Source: Cylindrodendrum hubeiense
Taxonomy: Eukaryota > Ascomycota > Sordariomycetes > Hypocreales > Nectriaceae
Assembly: GCA_014621425.1 (NCBI GenBank)
Contig: JAANBB010000177.1
Coordinates: 1 to 64,000 of the forward strand
DNA: 64,000 bases
Reading direction: 5' to 3'
Shown: one piece after another, positions 21,842-32,332 of the stretch
Layout: the number at the start of each line of letters is the position of its first letter
Position numbering within the stretch: position 1 is the first letter of the stretch
Notes under the pieces: generated by a model
Databases searched by the model: none
The model's input: the letters and a program-made list of their open reading frames with translations, nothing else
What the model was told of the DNA's origin: nothing
Position numbers and translations under genes: made by a program

Positions 21842-23457
21842 CGCGGTGAGAGCGTCACCACTCGGACGAGTCGGCCAGGAACGCTGCAGTCCTCCGGAGC
21901 CCTACGGACCGAGCCACGTTCGCTGACTCTGGACGTCTTCGTCTTGAAGAAGTCCGAGTTGGTTGTTGGAAGCGGCGAGTTTTTCCGGCTGCAATCTTGA
22001 CGCATCGGGGATGATGAACACGGGTTGCACTCCCGGGTCAGCTGATCAACATCTTTGTCGCGTGGAATCCCCGCAGTCTTCTCCACTTTCCCCAACAACG
22101 ACCGCGGCCACAAGCGGCCAAATGCGGGGATTTGAATGAGCTTGACCACGTTGATCCAGGGTAGGAGCCGTCCCATGGTCCACTCTGTTGAGTGCGTTCA
22201 TCTAACTCGAGATTGCTCTGGGTCCAAGCGTTGAAAGCTAATGCCTTGCAGCATATATCTTCAACCCACAGCATCAACAAGGCAAGTGGGGCATCCGTTT
22301 TCCTTTCTCAGCGGCTAAAGGCACGTCTGAGACATCGCTGAGTGAGGGGCTGAGACACAATACCGAAGGATCACCGATGGCACCAATGGTATCATGAACC
22401 GGAGACGGCTTATGGAAAAGTGCGTTAACCCGAGGGGTGAAGTCGGGTTATTATTAATAAGCCTTAGTGCTCGGTAGCTGACAGCCGTATGCGACCAAAG
22501 GTTACCATCGTCGTGTGAGCATCACCCAATGCAAACGACAGTGCTAGATAAAAAGAAACGACGTCTAACTCAATCCATGCGCAAGCTACTGCAGGTGGAT
22601 ATGTGCACCGCAGACTGAACTAGCTGCCTGTCCACATCAACCACAGATTGAGAGGTCCCTGTGGGCTTGCGATTTTGCCCATCCGTTGAATTCTTGCAAT
22701 ATCCCATGTAGCTCCTCTGGGGCTCTGCATGTGTCCCAAACTTGGCTCCAATCGAATTTTGTCTTGACTGACTGGTCATTGGGCGGTAAAATCAGCCCTG
22801 GCCGTCACACATTAGTGCGTTTGGACCTGTCGATTGGAACCCCATGCTCTCAAAATCGATGGTTCGCCCACTACTGCACCCCAGAATCATGCGCACCAGC
22901 ATCATCGTTACACAGTCACAAGTTCATGTGCCAGGGTAGAACCCCAGTCATGTAGTATTTCCCCAGAAAGATAGATCACTCCGTTGGGACTGAGTCGTCC
23001 TACTTTTAGCCGAGTCCACTCAAGCCTTGCCTCTGCCGGAAGACGTGCCAAAATAACGTCCCGACAACTCGGTATGAGGGTATGCCGGCGGACCGAGGCA
23101 ATAGCAGTGTCAAAATAGTAGCGCATGGCAATAAATTTTGCATATGCCCGCCATTCCGGAGAACTTTAGCTCCGGTCATTGTCAGCAACTATACCAAACG
23201 GTACTCAATCTATAGAAGAAAGGGGCATTTGGTGGGTGCCATGCGGGCGGTTGTCCTGTAATGGGTCACATCCCCCGCAACGGATGGTGGACAGGAAAGG
23301 GCTGAGCCTGCTGGGTGGCTTTTAAGTAAACGCCGGATGTTCTGGTTTTCTGGCCCTCCTTTGTTTTATCTTGGAGATTCATCGTCGTATCTTTGGACAT
23401 CGATAACCTCCCCTGCTTAGCATCGTACGTTCCCTAGAATCCCGGGCTCCATCAACA
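21842..23457. other. divergent promoter region between the C2H2 factor and the rhodopsin-like gene
   Basis: About 1.6 kb shared upstream region. On the minus strand an upstream frame begins at the ATG at 22174-22176 and runs to 21721, overlapping the C2H2 start in another frame (see findings). A perfect inverted repeat lies at 22426-22450. No other gene is supported. Confidence 0.5.
22426..22450. repeat. 8-bp inverted repeat, TAACCCGA / TCGGGTTA
   Basis: The arms at 22426-22433 and 22443-22450 are perfectly complementary with a 9-nt spacer. The arms contain CCG and CGG triplets 11 nt apart, the kind of spaced triplets bound by Zn2Cys6 proteins, but the orientation is everted and a function is only a guess. 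Confidence 0.7.
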
Positions 23458-24842
23458 ATGGCTGTTGCCAACCGAGGCCCGGAGATCCAAGCCGTTTGTT
23501 ATACACTTCTGGCGACCGCCGTGATTTCGACCTTACTTAGATGTTATGTGAGGATTCACATGGTCAAGAACTTCGGACTTGATGACTGGTTGATGGTGGT
23601 TGCCCTTGTGAGCTGTTCCATTCCATCCCCCAACCTCTACTTAGACAATTACTGATCTACTGGAGATAACATTCAACCTTTTTGTTATCTTTGCACTTTT
23701 CGGAGTTCGCCATGGCACCGGCCATCACCGCGCGGACTTGACCGAAGACAACTTTGAGATCAGCATGAAGGTAACCCTTACCCCGGAATACCTTGACAAC
23801 AAGAAACTCATGTCGATTAGGCTTGGTGGTTCTGCTATATCTGGTACATCATCACAATGATTGTGTCCAAACTCTCCATCGGTTGTTTCATCCTCCGAAT
23901 CACCGCTAGAAAGGTCCATAAATCCATTGTTTATGGCGCCATGATAGCTTCAGTCATCATGGGAACGGTCTTCCTCTTTGTTACCCTCTTCCAGTGTCGC
24001 CCTGTTTCATTCTTTTGGGACAAAGACCAGTCGGGCTCTTGCGTTGACATAGATGTCATCATAGGTCTCACATACTTGTACAGTACTGTCATCTTGATAT
24101 CAGACCTTATCTTTGCGATTCTCCCCATGTTTCTTATTTGGAACCTGAATATGGATTTAAAAAGTAAGATCGCTCTTATTCCCATCATGATGATGGCTTG
24201 TGTGTTCGTATCTCGTCCCGTCCCGGCGCATTGCTCTGGATTCTCACATGAACGTAGGGCGAGCGCAGCCGTGGCAGCGCGATTCCCATACTTGAAGGAC
24301 TTTAAGAACCCTGATTCCCTATGTAAGTTTCTTCATATTCGCCATTATTATTTGACAACCCTAACACGTACAAAGGGTCAACGGTTGACATTGCGGTTTG
24401 GTCGGCAGCGGAACAAGGCCTAGCCGTTACTGCAGGGAGCTTCGCCACTCTCCGGCCATTGCTTCGGCTCATCGGCCGCAAGCTAGGTATTTCATCAACA
24501 GGACCCTCAGAGCTCCCAGACTCAGAGCGTGCAGCTGGCTCAAGATTTGGCGGACATTTGAGCCATGTCACGGGTTACGGCAATCCACAGCATGGGCCTT
24601 TCAGTCTTACCACATTTGCGTATCATGAAGATAACGAGAACCCTGAAGCAGGCGACTCTGGGAGCGGCAAAACGGGGAAGTCTTCAATGGAGAAGAAGAC
24701 TTCTGACTGGCACTCTCGACTGCCACCGAGCAATGAGAGCGAAGAAGGGTTGACGATATCAGGACATGAGGGACGCATAGGCAACAATCAGCCATCCATT
24801 AAAATAACAACGACTATTCGAATGGAAGAACACCGGGTTTAA
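23458..24842 (+). CDS. seven-helix rhodopsin-like (PTH11-related) integral membrane protein
   Basis: Five exons, 23458-23607, 23666-23770, 23821-24203, 24258-24322 and 24376-24842, give 389 residues. Junctions match the family: VVAL-ITFNLF, EISMK-AWWFCYIW, MACV-ASAAVAARF and SLW-STVDIAVWSAAEQG. The N-terminal 280 residues contain about seven hydrophobic helices with the conserved features of the fungal rhodopsin-domain family: an early LRCYVRIHMVKNFGLDDWLM, FQCRPVSFFWD, then VDIAVW and LRPLLR near the last helix. The C-terminal tail of about 100 residues is polar and probably cytoplasmic. No CFEM cysteine domain precedes the helices, so it is not a classical Pth11 receptor. Members are often proposed to be surface receptors; signalling here is inference. 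It is divergent from the C2H2 factor and lies 0.7 kb upstream of the hydrolase gene on the same strand. Confidence 0.88.
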
Positions 24843-25569
24843 GGAGATTGATGCGACATCTTGGAGGGGACTAGGGTGCGAAAAAAGAGGTTTGATGATG
24901 CTGACTTGGATCATCCTGGTACGTGAAGAGAAGACGATGCACAGATTGTGCATTTATTGCCATGATGGGGATGATGTTACGGAAGGAGTCATGGTAAAGG
25001 TTGCGAGATTGGGCAAAGGACAAGTATTTACTGCAAAAGCTACAGTAGGTATTTCGTCTTGGCATAAGTAGAGATAGTTGTTCGGCTCAATAGCACGCCT
25101 GTTGACGTGCATCGCGGCTCCACCGAGCGCTCCATGAAGCCTCTTTCGGACAAGTCGAAACCTGGCCCACCAGCGATTGATCGCTTCAATCGTCATCCCC
25201 AAACCCCATGACAGGGCAGTGTATGGGCATGGACAGCGGCAGCCTTGACGGACAGCGAACTGCGCGCCCTGAATTAATATGACAGCGGCACATGTTACCC
25301 AAAGCGTCCAATCCTGCATTACCCCCCCCAACAGCACCACGCCGGGTGCACACTGTGCCTTGAGGCAGAAACAATCGAGCGACCAGCAGATCCTACGGCG
25401 CTCCATTTACCCATATCTAGCGAGGCAGGGCCATTGTGTAGCAGTGGACAGATCTGCGCGCTGCTGCCTTTACGGTGATATTCGGACACTTCGCCTCGCA
25501 TCCCACACGTCCATACGTTCAGTATAAACACGCACAACGGATGCGATACAGTTATATATCCCCACGATC
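24843..25569. promoter_or_regulatory. promoter region of the secreted hydrolase gene
   Basis: The region holds TATAAA at 25523-25528 and TATATAT at 25553-25559, the only clear core-promoter motifs before the hydrolase start codons at 25570 and 25624. The domain-free open frames across the region are not called. Confidence 0.45.
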
Positions 25570-27498
25570 ATGGTGACTTTCCTTCCCTATCCAAGATTCA
25601 TCAGCGATCTGTATTGTCTCATAATGGGTATCTTTTCGCCTCGTCGCTTGCTCCAACTCCTCCCCGTTATCCTTGCCACGCCCCTCGGGCTACAACAGAA
25701 TATTCGCAATCATGGAATTGTCTGGAAATCCTGCGACCTCGGGCTGAACGAAACTGCTCCCATGTTATGTGGCAGTCTCGTCGTACCGCTCGATTACACA
25801 GACACTTACTCCAGTGAAACGATCAAGCTTGAGCTGCTGAAAGTTGATGCTGTGAAGAGCCCATCGAAGGGAAGCATCTTGTTCAACTTTGGAGGCCCAG
25901 GCGCAACAGGAAAGGCAGCCTTTGCGCTTTATGCCAATTTGCTACTAGGGTAAGAGAACTTTGCGTTGCTGCGAAGGCTTGATAACTCCACGAACCGAGT
26001 GCTAACAGCCACGAATAGAGCTACTGGCGGCTATCATGATCTCGTGACGCTCGTTCCACGGTTTGTCTACCAAACATCGATAATGATTGACAATTCACTA
26101 ACGGGCGCGGTAAAACAGAGGCACCGGCGACACCCTCCCATTTTCATGTTACTCTAGTGCAGAAAAAAGAGAATACGCCGGCCTAATGAGCCCAATGCTC
26201 TCAGGCAACTTCTCCGACACCGCCTTGGCGAGGATCTGGGCTGACAGTCAGGTCTTCTCCGAAACTTGCTACGCGACTCAGAACAAGACTGGAGACCTCG
26301 TGGGTACGGCGTTTGTGGCGAGAGACCTGATGCAAATTGTCGATGCGTTGGATGAGGATGGCTTGCTGCGGTATTGGGGTAAGGATCACACATCTTGCTG
26401 CCTATCGCTGAACTAACTGGATTAACCATTATAGGTATTTCATACGGTACCATCTTGGGAGCGACTGTGGCTGCAATGTTCCCAGAGAGAATGGACAAAG
26501 TCATCCTCGACGGAGTTGTGAACCCATACGAGTACTATTCCAACCGGTAAGTCCTGTGCAATTTCTGCTGACGGCCGCGGAGTTTACTAACAGAGAGACA
26601 AAGTGAGGTAGAGCTGTACAAAGACACCGACAAGGTCTTCTCCGGCTTCTGCGTCGGATGCATCGCCAACCCCGATAAGTGCCCACTCGCGACGGGAAAC
26701 ATAACTGCCCCAGAACTCGAAGCCGAAATCTACGCGTTCTTAGACGATTTGAGGCACAACCCTATAGTCATCCCCGATCCCACCAGATGGTACGTCATAG
26801 ACTACAACATGGTCAAGCCATTGTTGCACCACCTACTCTACGCCCCCCGAGTATGGCCCGCCGCGGCCGTTATCCTCAACGCCTTGATAACCCGCAATGT
26901 CAAGACAATTGGCGCCATCGCTGCCCGGCTGGCGGCCGCTACGGCTCCTCTGGACGCCGAGGCCCAGTTCGGCATCAAATGCAGCGACACGTTCGGCCAA
27001 ACGTCCGACATCAACGCCTTCCTCCCCACCATCCGCGCAAGACACGAGGCCAGCCTGTACGTAGGCGACACGGGGGATTCCGTCGCAATGAGGTGCGCCC
27101 GGTGGAAGCTCCCGGCCAAGGAGCGGTACAGCGGCGACTTTCGCGTCACGACGAAGAACCCGATGCTGATCATCGGCAACACCTATGACCCTGTGACGCC
27201 GCTCGACTCGGCGAAGAACGTTAGCGAGGCTTTCGAGGGCAGCGTCTTGCTGCAGCATGATTCATATGGCGTGAGTCTTTCCCCGATATGCAGTGACTTG
27301 GAATTGATGGCTGACTGCTTGGTGTAGCACGACTCGCTCCCACAGGCATCACTGTGTACAGCAAAGGCTGTGAGGTCTTATTTCGTCGATGGCAAGCTCC
27401 CCGATCTGAATACGGTCTGTCATATTGATGTCCCTCTGTTTTCGGGCTCCGATGGATGGAAAGAGGTCCTCGAGCAACTTGCGGCCGACAAGGAGTAA
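25570..27498 (+). CDS. secreted alpha/beta hydrolase, tripeptidyl-aminopeptidase (TAP) type
   Basis: Six exons, 25570-25949, 26019-26060, 26119-26378, 26435-26546, 26604-27270 and 27328-27498, give 543 residues. An alternative start at 25624 gives 525 residues and places a better signal peptide (LLQLLPVILATPLG) right at the N-terminus. I kept the first ATG because a TATAAA lies 42 nt before it, but the second is quite possible. Family marks are NFGGPGATGK near the start, RGTGDTLPFSCY, the nucleophile elbow GISYG (S230), a TAP-like C-terminal segment with NTYDPVTPLD (D460) and SYGHDS (H488, the first codon of the last exon). Such enzymes cleave peptides or small esters outside the cell. The substrate is unknown. 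The gene converges on the Zn2Cys6 gene to its right, with 149 bp between stop codons. Confidence 0.9.
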
Positions 27499-27647
27499 TG
27501 GGGGTTAGCGACGACAACGCGAGTGAGGCAGCGATGGCATGGACTCGTTATATGAAATAATTGGACTTTGAACTTAGCAAGCAGCGAGATATCTAAACTA
27601 AATAATTGAGATGGGTATTTTCCTCTACATAACTCCGTAGCTGTTTC

Positions 27648-28975
27648 TCAGTCCTTGTCCATGACGTCGCCAAATGGTGGCAACTCAGTCTGCTCTCTCG
27701 CCCAGGCGATACCGTCAAGCAACTCCTGTGCACCCGCAAGCGGTGACCCAATCTGTTCTTGAAGCAGAGTTTCCGAGATCTCAAGCACCATTCTTGCGCC
27801 AATGGTCTTGGCCCACCAGATCGTCTTGCCGAGGTGGTGAAGCAGCACGCCCCAGTGCAGCATTACGAATAAAGCGACCGGCTCCGAGCTCTTCAACTCA
27901 TCCGCGAAGCCTAGCCCGGCCAAGCCAGGGAACGCAATGCAAAGGCCCTTGATCTTTTCCTTCGAGTCTTCAACGTAGCAGAGGCGAAGCGCGGAGACGG
28001 TGGTTCGATACGACTGGACTCGAACCAAGGCCGCTTCTCGGGCGCTCACGTCATGTTCCCCGGGAATAGGCACGCCCTTATCGACGATGACGTTGGCTCG
28101 CGTAAGGGCATCCTCAATTTCGCTGGGCAACGGGCGCTCAAGACCACTGTTTAGTAATTCGAGCCCGGCCTTCATAGGGGCATCAGCTTCTGGATCTGCC
28201 AACAACGTATCGATGTTCTCTATAACAATGGCGGCGCCGCCAAGAAGGAGATCGAATAGGGCCACCATGCGGGTCATGATGCTCTGGGAATCATCATCAC
28301 CGACCATGCTCTCGCATTGTGGTATTGCCATATTGATCAGAAAGGCCATGGACGAGAAGACGTACACGGCTTTGAGATTATCCGGGGTGATGCTATTGAG
28401 CTCTTTGCGGTACGATCTACTCGCCCGATCGTAGTACTCCAACGCCAGTTTGACGTAGACCTTCGGGTCATCATCTAGTGCAGCATCACCGCACAAGGCA
28501 ACTTCAAAAGCCGATAGGCAGAATACGCCATGGAGCAGAAATTCATGTTTGAGCCCCCAACGCGGGACGCCCACCTGGATCCACTGCTGGTCTTCCGGTA
28601 TGGTGCAAAGACTCTTCCAAGTGCTAGTTGACCAGCGGTGCATCAATTCGAGCTCGAACCTGTGAATAGCGTCTGGGGAGAGACTGCTTGTCACGGTCTG
28701 TGCTTCGGCCGCAGATCCATCCTGGGATGATAATGTTGGTTGGGGCGTTGTGAATGAGCAATCTTCCAGACCCCGGACGAAACAATTGCCGCAAGGAGGG
28801 CCTTCCTCGTCACACTGCGATACGAGGTGTTAGTTGGTTGTTCTAAATGAGGCATGAAATGTCAATTAGAGGATGACAGGATGACCGGATGACAGGATGA
28901 TGTCACCTTTACATGTCTTTTTTTGCAGTTCCGACATCCATTCCGGGACTTGTTATGGGTTCTTCGTTTCTGCAT
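27648..28975 (-). CDS. Zn(II)2Cys6 transcription factor, 411 residues, short-type
   Basis: Exons 28907-28975 and 27648-28814 encode 411 residues. The zinc cluster is at the very N-terminus: cysteines 14, 17, 24, 31, 34 and 42 (CRNCKKRHVKC, then CGNC). The 92-nt intron lies exactly between codon 23 and C24, so the motif only appears after splicing. The rest resembles the compact C-terminal domain of Upc2-like and related small Zn2Cys6 proteins, with helices such as HEFLLHGVFCLSAFEVALC and LKAVYVFSSMAFLINMA. Pfam assignment would need a search. The target is unknown. Because it converges with the peptidase-like hydrolase gene and lies next to a CLN3-like gene on the same strand, either could be a target, but this is speculation. 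Confidence 0.9.
28871..28902. repeat. four 8-bp tandem units inside an intron
   Basis: GGATGACA, GGATGACC, GGATGACA and GGATGATG follow one another at 28871-28902, within the intron that splits the zinc cluster of the 411-residue Zn2Cys6 factor, immediately inside its donor site. Confidence 0.85.
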
Positions 28976-29465
28976 TGGGCGCCTCGGGCTTCTCAAGCTG
29001 CGCTAGGTGCTTATTGCCTCTCTCGGGGACTTGTAGCCCAGTGATAAAATGAAATCTCGTATAAGTGGCGGTTACAAAGCCGAGCGCAGGGAATTATTAA
29101 GAACGAAGGATTCCCTGTCAGCGGGCTGAACCCCGCCGCCTTGGAGGGTTGCAGAATCCGAAACGTGTGGCTGTGCTAGGCGGCTGGTCTGGCCCGAGCG
29201 CTCCGATTGATGGACGCGTTTTGAATCAGCTTTGTTTGGACTGCCAACACCTACCTGTTGGCTCCTCAGCCAACATTGAACATGCATGTTGGTGATATCA
29301 AGACTCAGGAACATAGGTAGTCTGGGTGTGTTGGGTGCTAGGTTCAGCACTGAAGCCCAGCGTTCGGCGCGGCTCGTAGGTCGCCGGTCCGGATGGGGAA
29401 GCCGAGGATTGTTTGTGATGATCTGATTTCATTCCAAATACGGATTCTAAATGTTCTTTTTCGTT
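28976..29465. other. intergenic region, no gene seen
   Basis: Roughly 0.5 kb: the promoter of the Zn2Cys6 factor on the left side and the 3' region of the CLN3-like gene on the right. Nothing else is recognised. Confidence 0.5.
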
Positions 29466-30757
29466 CTATCTGGTGGTCTGGCACCATCGATTCCCTGCGG
29501 CAGCTCCAGTATCCCATTTGCACATGCTTGTCTCCAAGACAGTCCCCAATAGGCCACCAACCATGGTGCCAGCGGTTTCGCCAGCGCCCACGACCTGGAG
29601 ACAGAACTCCTGGTTGATGCCAGGCTCCGACGCCTTCTCCTCCAGGACCCTGTCCATAATAATCATGTAGATGGCGCCGCCCATAAGCCCCGCGCAGAAA
29701 GCCAACATTCCGATGAGGACGGGCGAGAAGAAGAGGGAGAATGTCGCGTTGGTTAGCACGACGGCTGCGGCAAGTCCCAGGACGGCGAAGGGGACCTGGG
29801 TGCTACGAGGTCGGAATAGCGGTGTCAGCGTTCTCGAGACAAAGCCACCCAGTTGAAATGTGAAGCCGTAGGTGGTAAAGTATGAGAAGAATGTCTCAAA
29901 CGCTGGCGAGGCGGGAAGGGCGCGGGAGATGCCGGGGAAGATGATCGTCTGTGTCGCAAATGTGATGAACAAAGGGATCATGAAAGGGCGGATCACGGCC
30001 TTGATCAGGCTGACTCGGTTCTCTGTGCTCAACAGACGGCTGAGCTCCTCGAGAGGATCAAACATTAGTAGGGTCGCCTCGGGGCCCTCCTCGATATCGT
30101 CCTTGCTGCGCTTCCGTTGGGTGTCGGGGTAGTTGACTGGTGCTCCTGGCAGGATCACAAAGAAACCCATGAGCATAGCTCCAGTCAAGACGTAGATCCA
30201 GTCGATAAAGGTGCGCAAGAATGCCTCCATCCAGATAGTCAGAATAAAAGGCAGCACCGCGCAGAAGACGGCGCCAGCACCGACACCCGCTCCCCAACCA
30301 GCCAGGCCCGCCTTGCCGTAGTAACGTGTCATGCCGAGGAACGACACTTCCATTGCAGCAGCGGCGGAGGCGGCCAGCATCGAAGTGAAGATCCTCAAGG
30401 GCGGTGCGACATTGGGCGGCGTCACGTTGGTGACAATGGCGACGAGGATCCAGCAGGCGCCGGCGGTGAGCGGGCGCATCCAGTAGGGCACGTGGTGGAG
30501 GAAGTGCGGGATGAGGAGCTTGGTGGTGAGGGCGGGGAGCGTCTCGATGAGGATGACGACCCAGAGCGGGTATGGGATGATGAGGTAGTTGGCGGAGAAG
30601 ACGATAAAGGGCACAATGGTATTAACAAAGGCTATTTTTCCGTCAGTTAGTTTATGTTCTCGACTGTGGCATTTTCCGGGATGGACGCACCGAGGATGGC
30701 AAAGCCCAGATATGAGGGCAGCTTGGTGCCGCAGCATTGTGTTCTTGGAGGAATCAT
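29466..30757 (-). CDS. CLN3/battenin-like membrane transporter, divergent
   Basis: Exons 30691-30757 and 29466-30631 give 410 residues; the 59-nt intron has a GTGCGT donor and AAATAG acceptor and yields GFAIL-AFVNTIVPF. About ten hydrophobic segments are present. Family-like features are ETLPALTTKLLIPHFLHHVPYWMR in the first third, MEVSFLGMTRYYG followed by GWGAGVGAGA in the middle, and a C-terminal GETAGTMVGGLLGTVLE segment. These correspond in order to conserved blocks of CLN3/Btn1, which sits in the vacuolar or lysosomal membrane and affects pH and amino-acid handling. The protein lacks the typical N-terminal NNVLYV motif, so it is likely a divergent paralogue rather than the orthologue. 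The first exon adds only 22 residues; the start is the ATG at 30755-30757. Confidence 0.78.
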
Positions 30758-31428
30758 GATGGGCCGCAGGCGTCAAGCAATACCAGCAACGCAGTTTCGT
30801 CAACCTGGTCACCGGTTTATCAACTCAACGGCCGGCCAGCAGACGAACTTTGGTCAGGACCGAGGATGTATAAAGCAACGAGGAGGTGAACAAAGAAAAG
30901 AAAGAGGGGAGCCTTTTTAGACGTCTATACGAGGCCATGAGACGAGACGAGTTCCGAATGCGGGCTAGCTACCTGAGGTAGGTAATCACTAGAAGCGCAG
31001 CACGGCCGAGATGCTCGGGGCAGGAATGGGCAATGGGAAGCAGAGCAGAAGGATCAGGAACAGGCCGGGATAAAGGCGGACGAGGTGGGCGCAGGCTTCC
31101 TTTCAGGCAAGCTTAAAACATGGTTGGCACGCAGGTACCGTATAACCACCCGGCTGGACTATTTTAACGTTAAGCATCTGGCGCATGGCGGTTTACTTGC
31201 AGAGGCGGCCATTAAGACGAGCCAGGGCAGTGCTGCGGGCCCCCGGAAGGATCGCCAAGGTGGGCGCGTCCGCAAACCCAACCGCCAGGGCCATGTGGGT
31301 GCTGGGGCCATGCTCGTATGGCCGCTGCAGCGGTGCGCCAACGACATACCTTATTAGTTATGTCGTATGTGCGTGTGCCATTCTGCCGAGCGGCGCATCC
31401 CGGATCCCGGCCAGGACTTGCGCGCGGG

Positions 31429-31454
31429 CCAACCAACCAGCCAACCAGCCAACC
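31429..31454. repeat. CCAACCAG-type short tandem repeat
   Basis: The stretch consists of CCAACC words separated by AG or nothing: CCAACCAACCAG, then CCAACCAG and CCAACC. Non-coding. Confidence 0.75.
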
Positions 31455-31493
31455 GTCGGCTCGAGTTGCGACGGTCTGATTGCGACCTTCTTC

Positions 31494-31523
31494 TCTTGTC
31501 CTGTCTTGTCCTGTCTTGTCTTG
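31494..31523. repeat. three 10-bp tandem units
   Basis: TCTTGTCCTG is repeated at 31494-31503 and 31504-31513, and a third unit at 31514-31523 differs by one base (TCTTGTCTTG). Non-coding, C/T-rich on the plus strand. Confidence 0.85.
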
Positions 31524-31818
31524 GGTTGCCCGCTGCCGCCATCAGGCGGGCTTGTTACTACTACTGTCCCATACCGGCCGGCTGCGAAATAGTCAGTTGC
31601 TAGAGGCCACTACTCGCCGTCATGGCAGCCTCTCATGGCAACTCGCCTCTGCACGTGGCGATGCGCTTGGGCCTAGCTGCTCGCGTCCGCAAGTCGGCCG
31701 CGTCACGGTGTCAGATGATTGGTAACGGTCCCAGGACAGCCGTGCACCGAAACCCAGGTCCCGGTGCCGTGTTGCAACCCCAATTAAATCAGTGCGACTA
31801 TGCCGTCTCTGATATAGC

Positions 31819-31860
31819 ATCTATAGCCCGTTGAGGAATGACATCTATGGCCCGTTGGGG
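31819..31860. repeat. two direct repeats of 19 bp, period 23
   Basis: The words CATCTATAGCCCGTTGAGG (31819-31837) and CATCTATGGCCCGTTGGGG (31842-31860) differ at two positions and look like a local duplication in the leader/promoter region of the glycosyltransferase gene. Confidence 0.75.
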
Positions 31861-32332
31861 GACGGCACCCCGTAGTTCGCTGCTCCGAGGCGGGGCTGAG
31901 ATTGGAGGTCCCATGATGGGCGACGCTGCACATGGTCGATGCCGCACGCCTACTGTATGTGCCTTTACAGAGCAGTGTCGCAACATGGGAGCCTCAACGT
32001 ATCAATACATCCACCACAACGCTCAATTGGTCATCTCCATCCGTGGGATGCATACCAAGCCAAGCAACAGACGTGTCCAGCAGCCATCCCACCTCCTTAT
32101 TGGGTGCGTGTGACGTAGCTGTGCCTGCGCCAGTTTGCGATAGTGCAGTCCCGCACTCATCCACCCAGCCTCGGCGTCCAGCTAACTTCCACAGTGGGAT
32201 TCTCCTTTTGAATCCTCCTTCTGGTCTTGTGACCTTTCTGTGCTCCTCCACTCTATCCTGGGCTACTGAGGACTCGCATTGTCTGGCCTTGTATTTCTTA
32301 CCCCGTTGGCCAAAGCTGGTGATGCTGTCGCG

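Larger units (their letters stand above)
30758..32332. other. divergent promoter region with short tandem repeats
   Basis: About 1.6 kb between the CLN3-like and PLOD-like glycosyltransferase genes, which diverge. It contains several short tandem repeats between 31.4 and 31.9 kb (listed separately). Open frames here are short and domain-free. Confidence 0.5.

Noticed and set aside
25954..26018. Ending the hydrolase at the TAA at 25951-25953
   Set aside because: The stop is within a clear GTAAGA donor; splicing restores a full hydrolase with catalytic triad.
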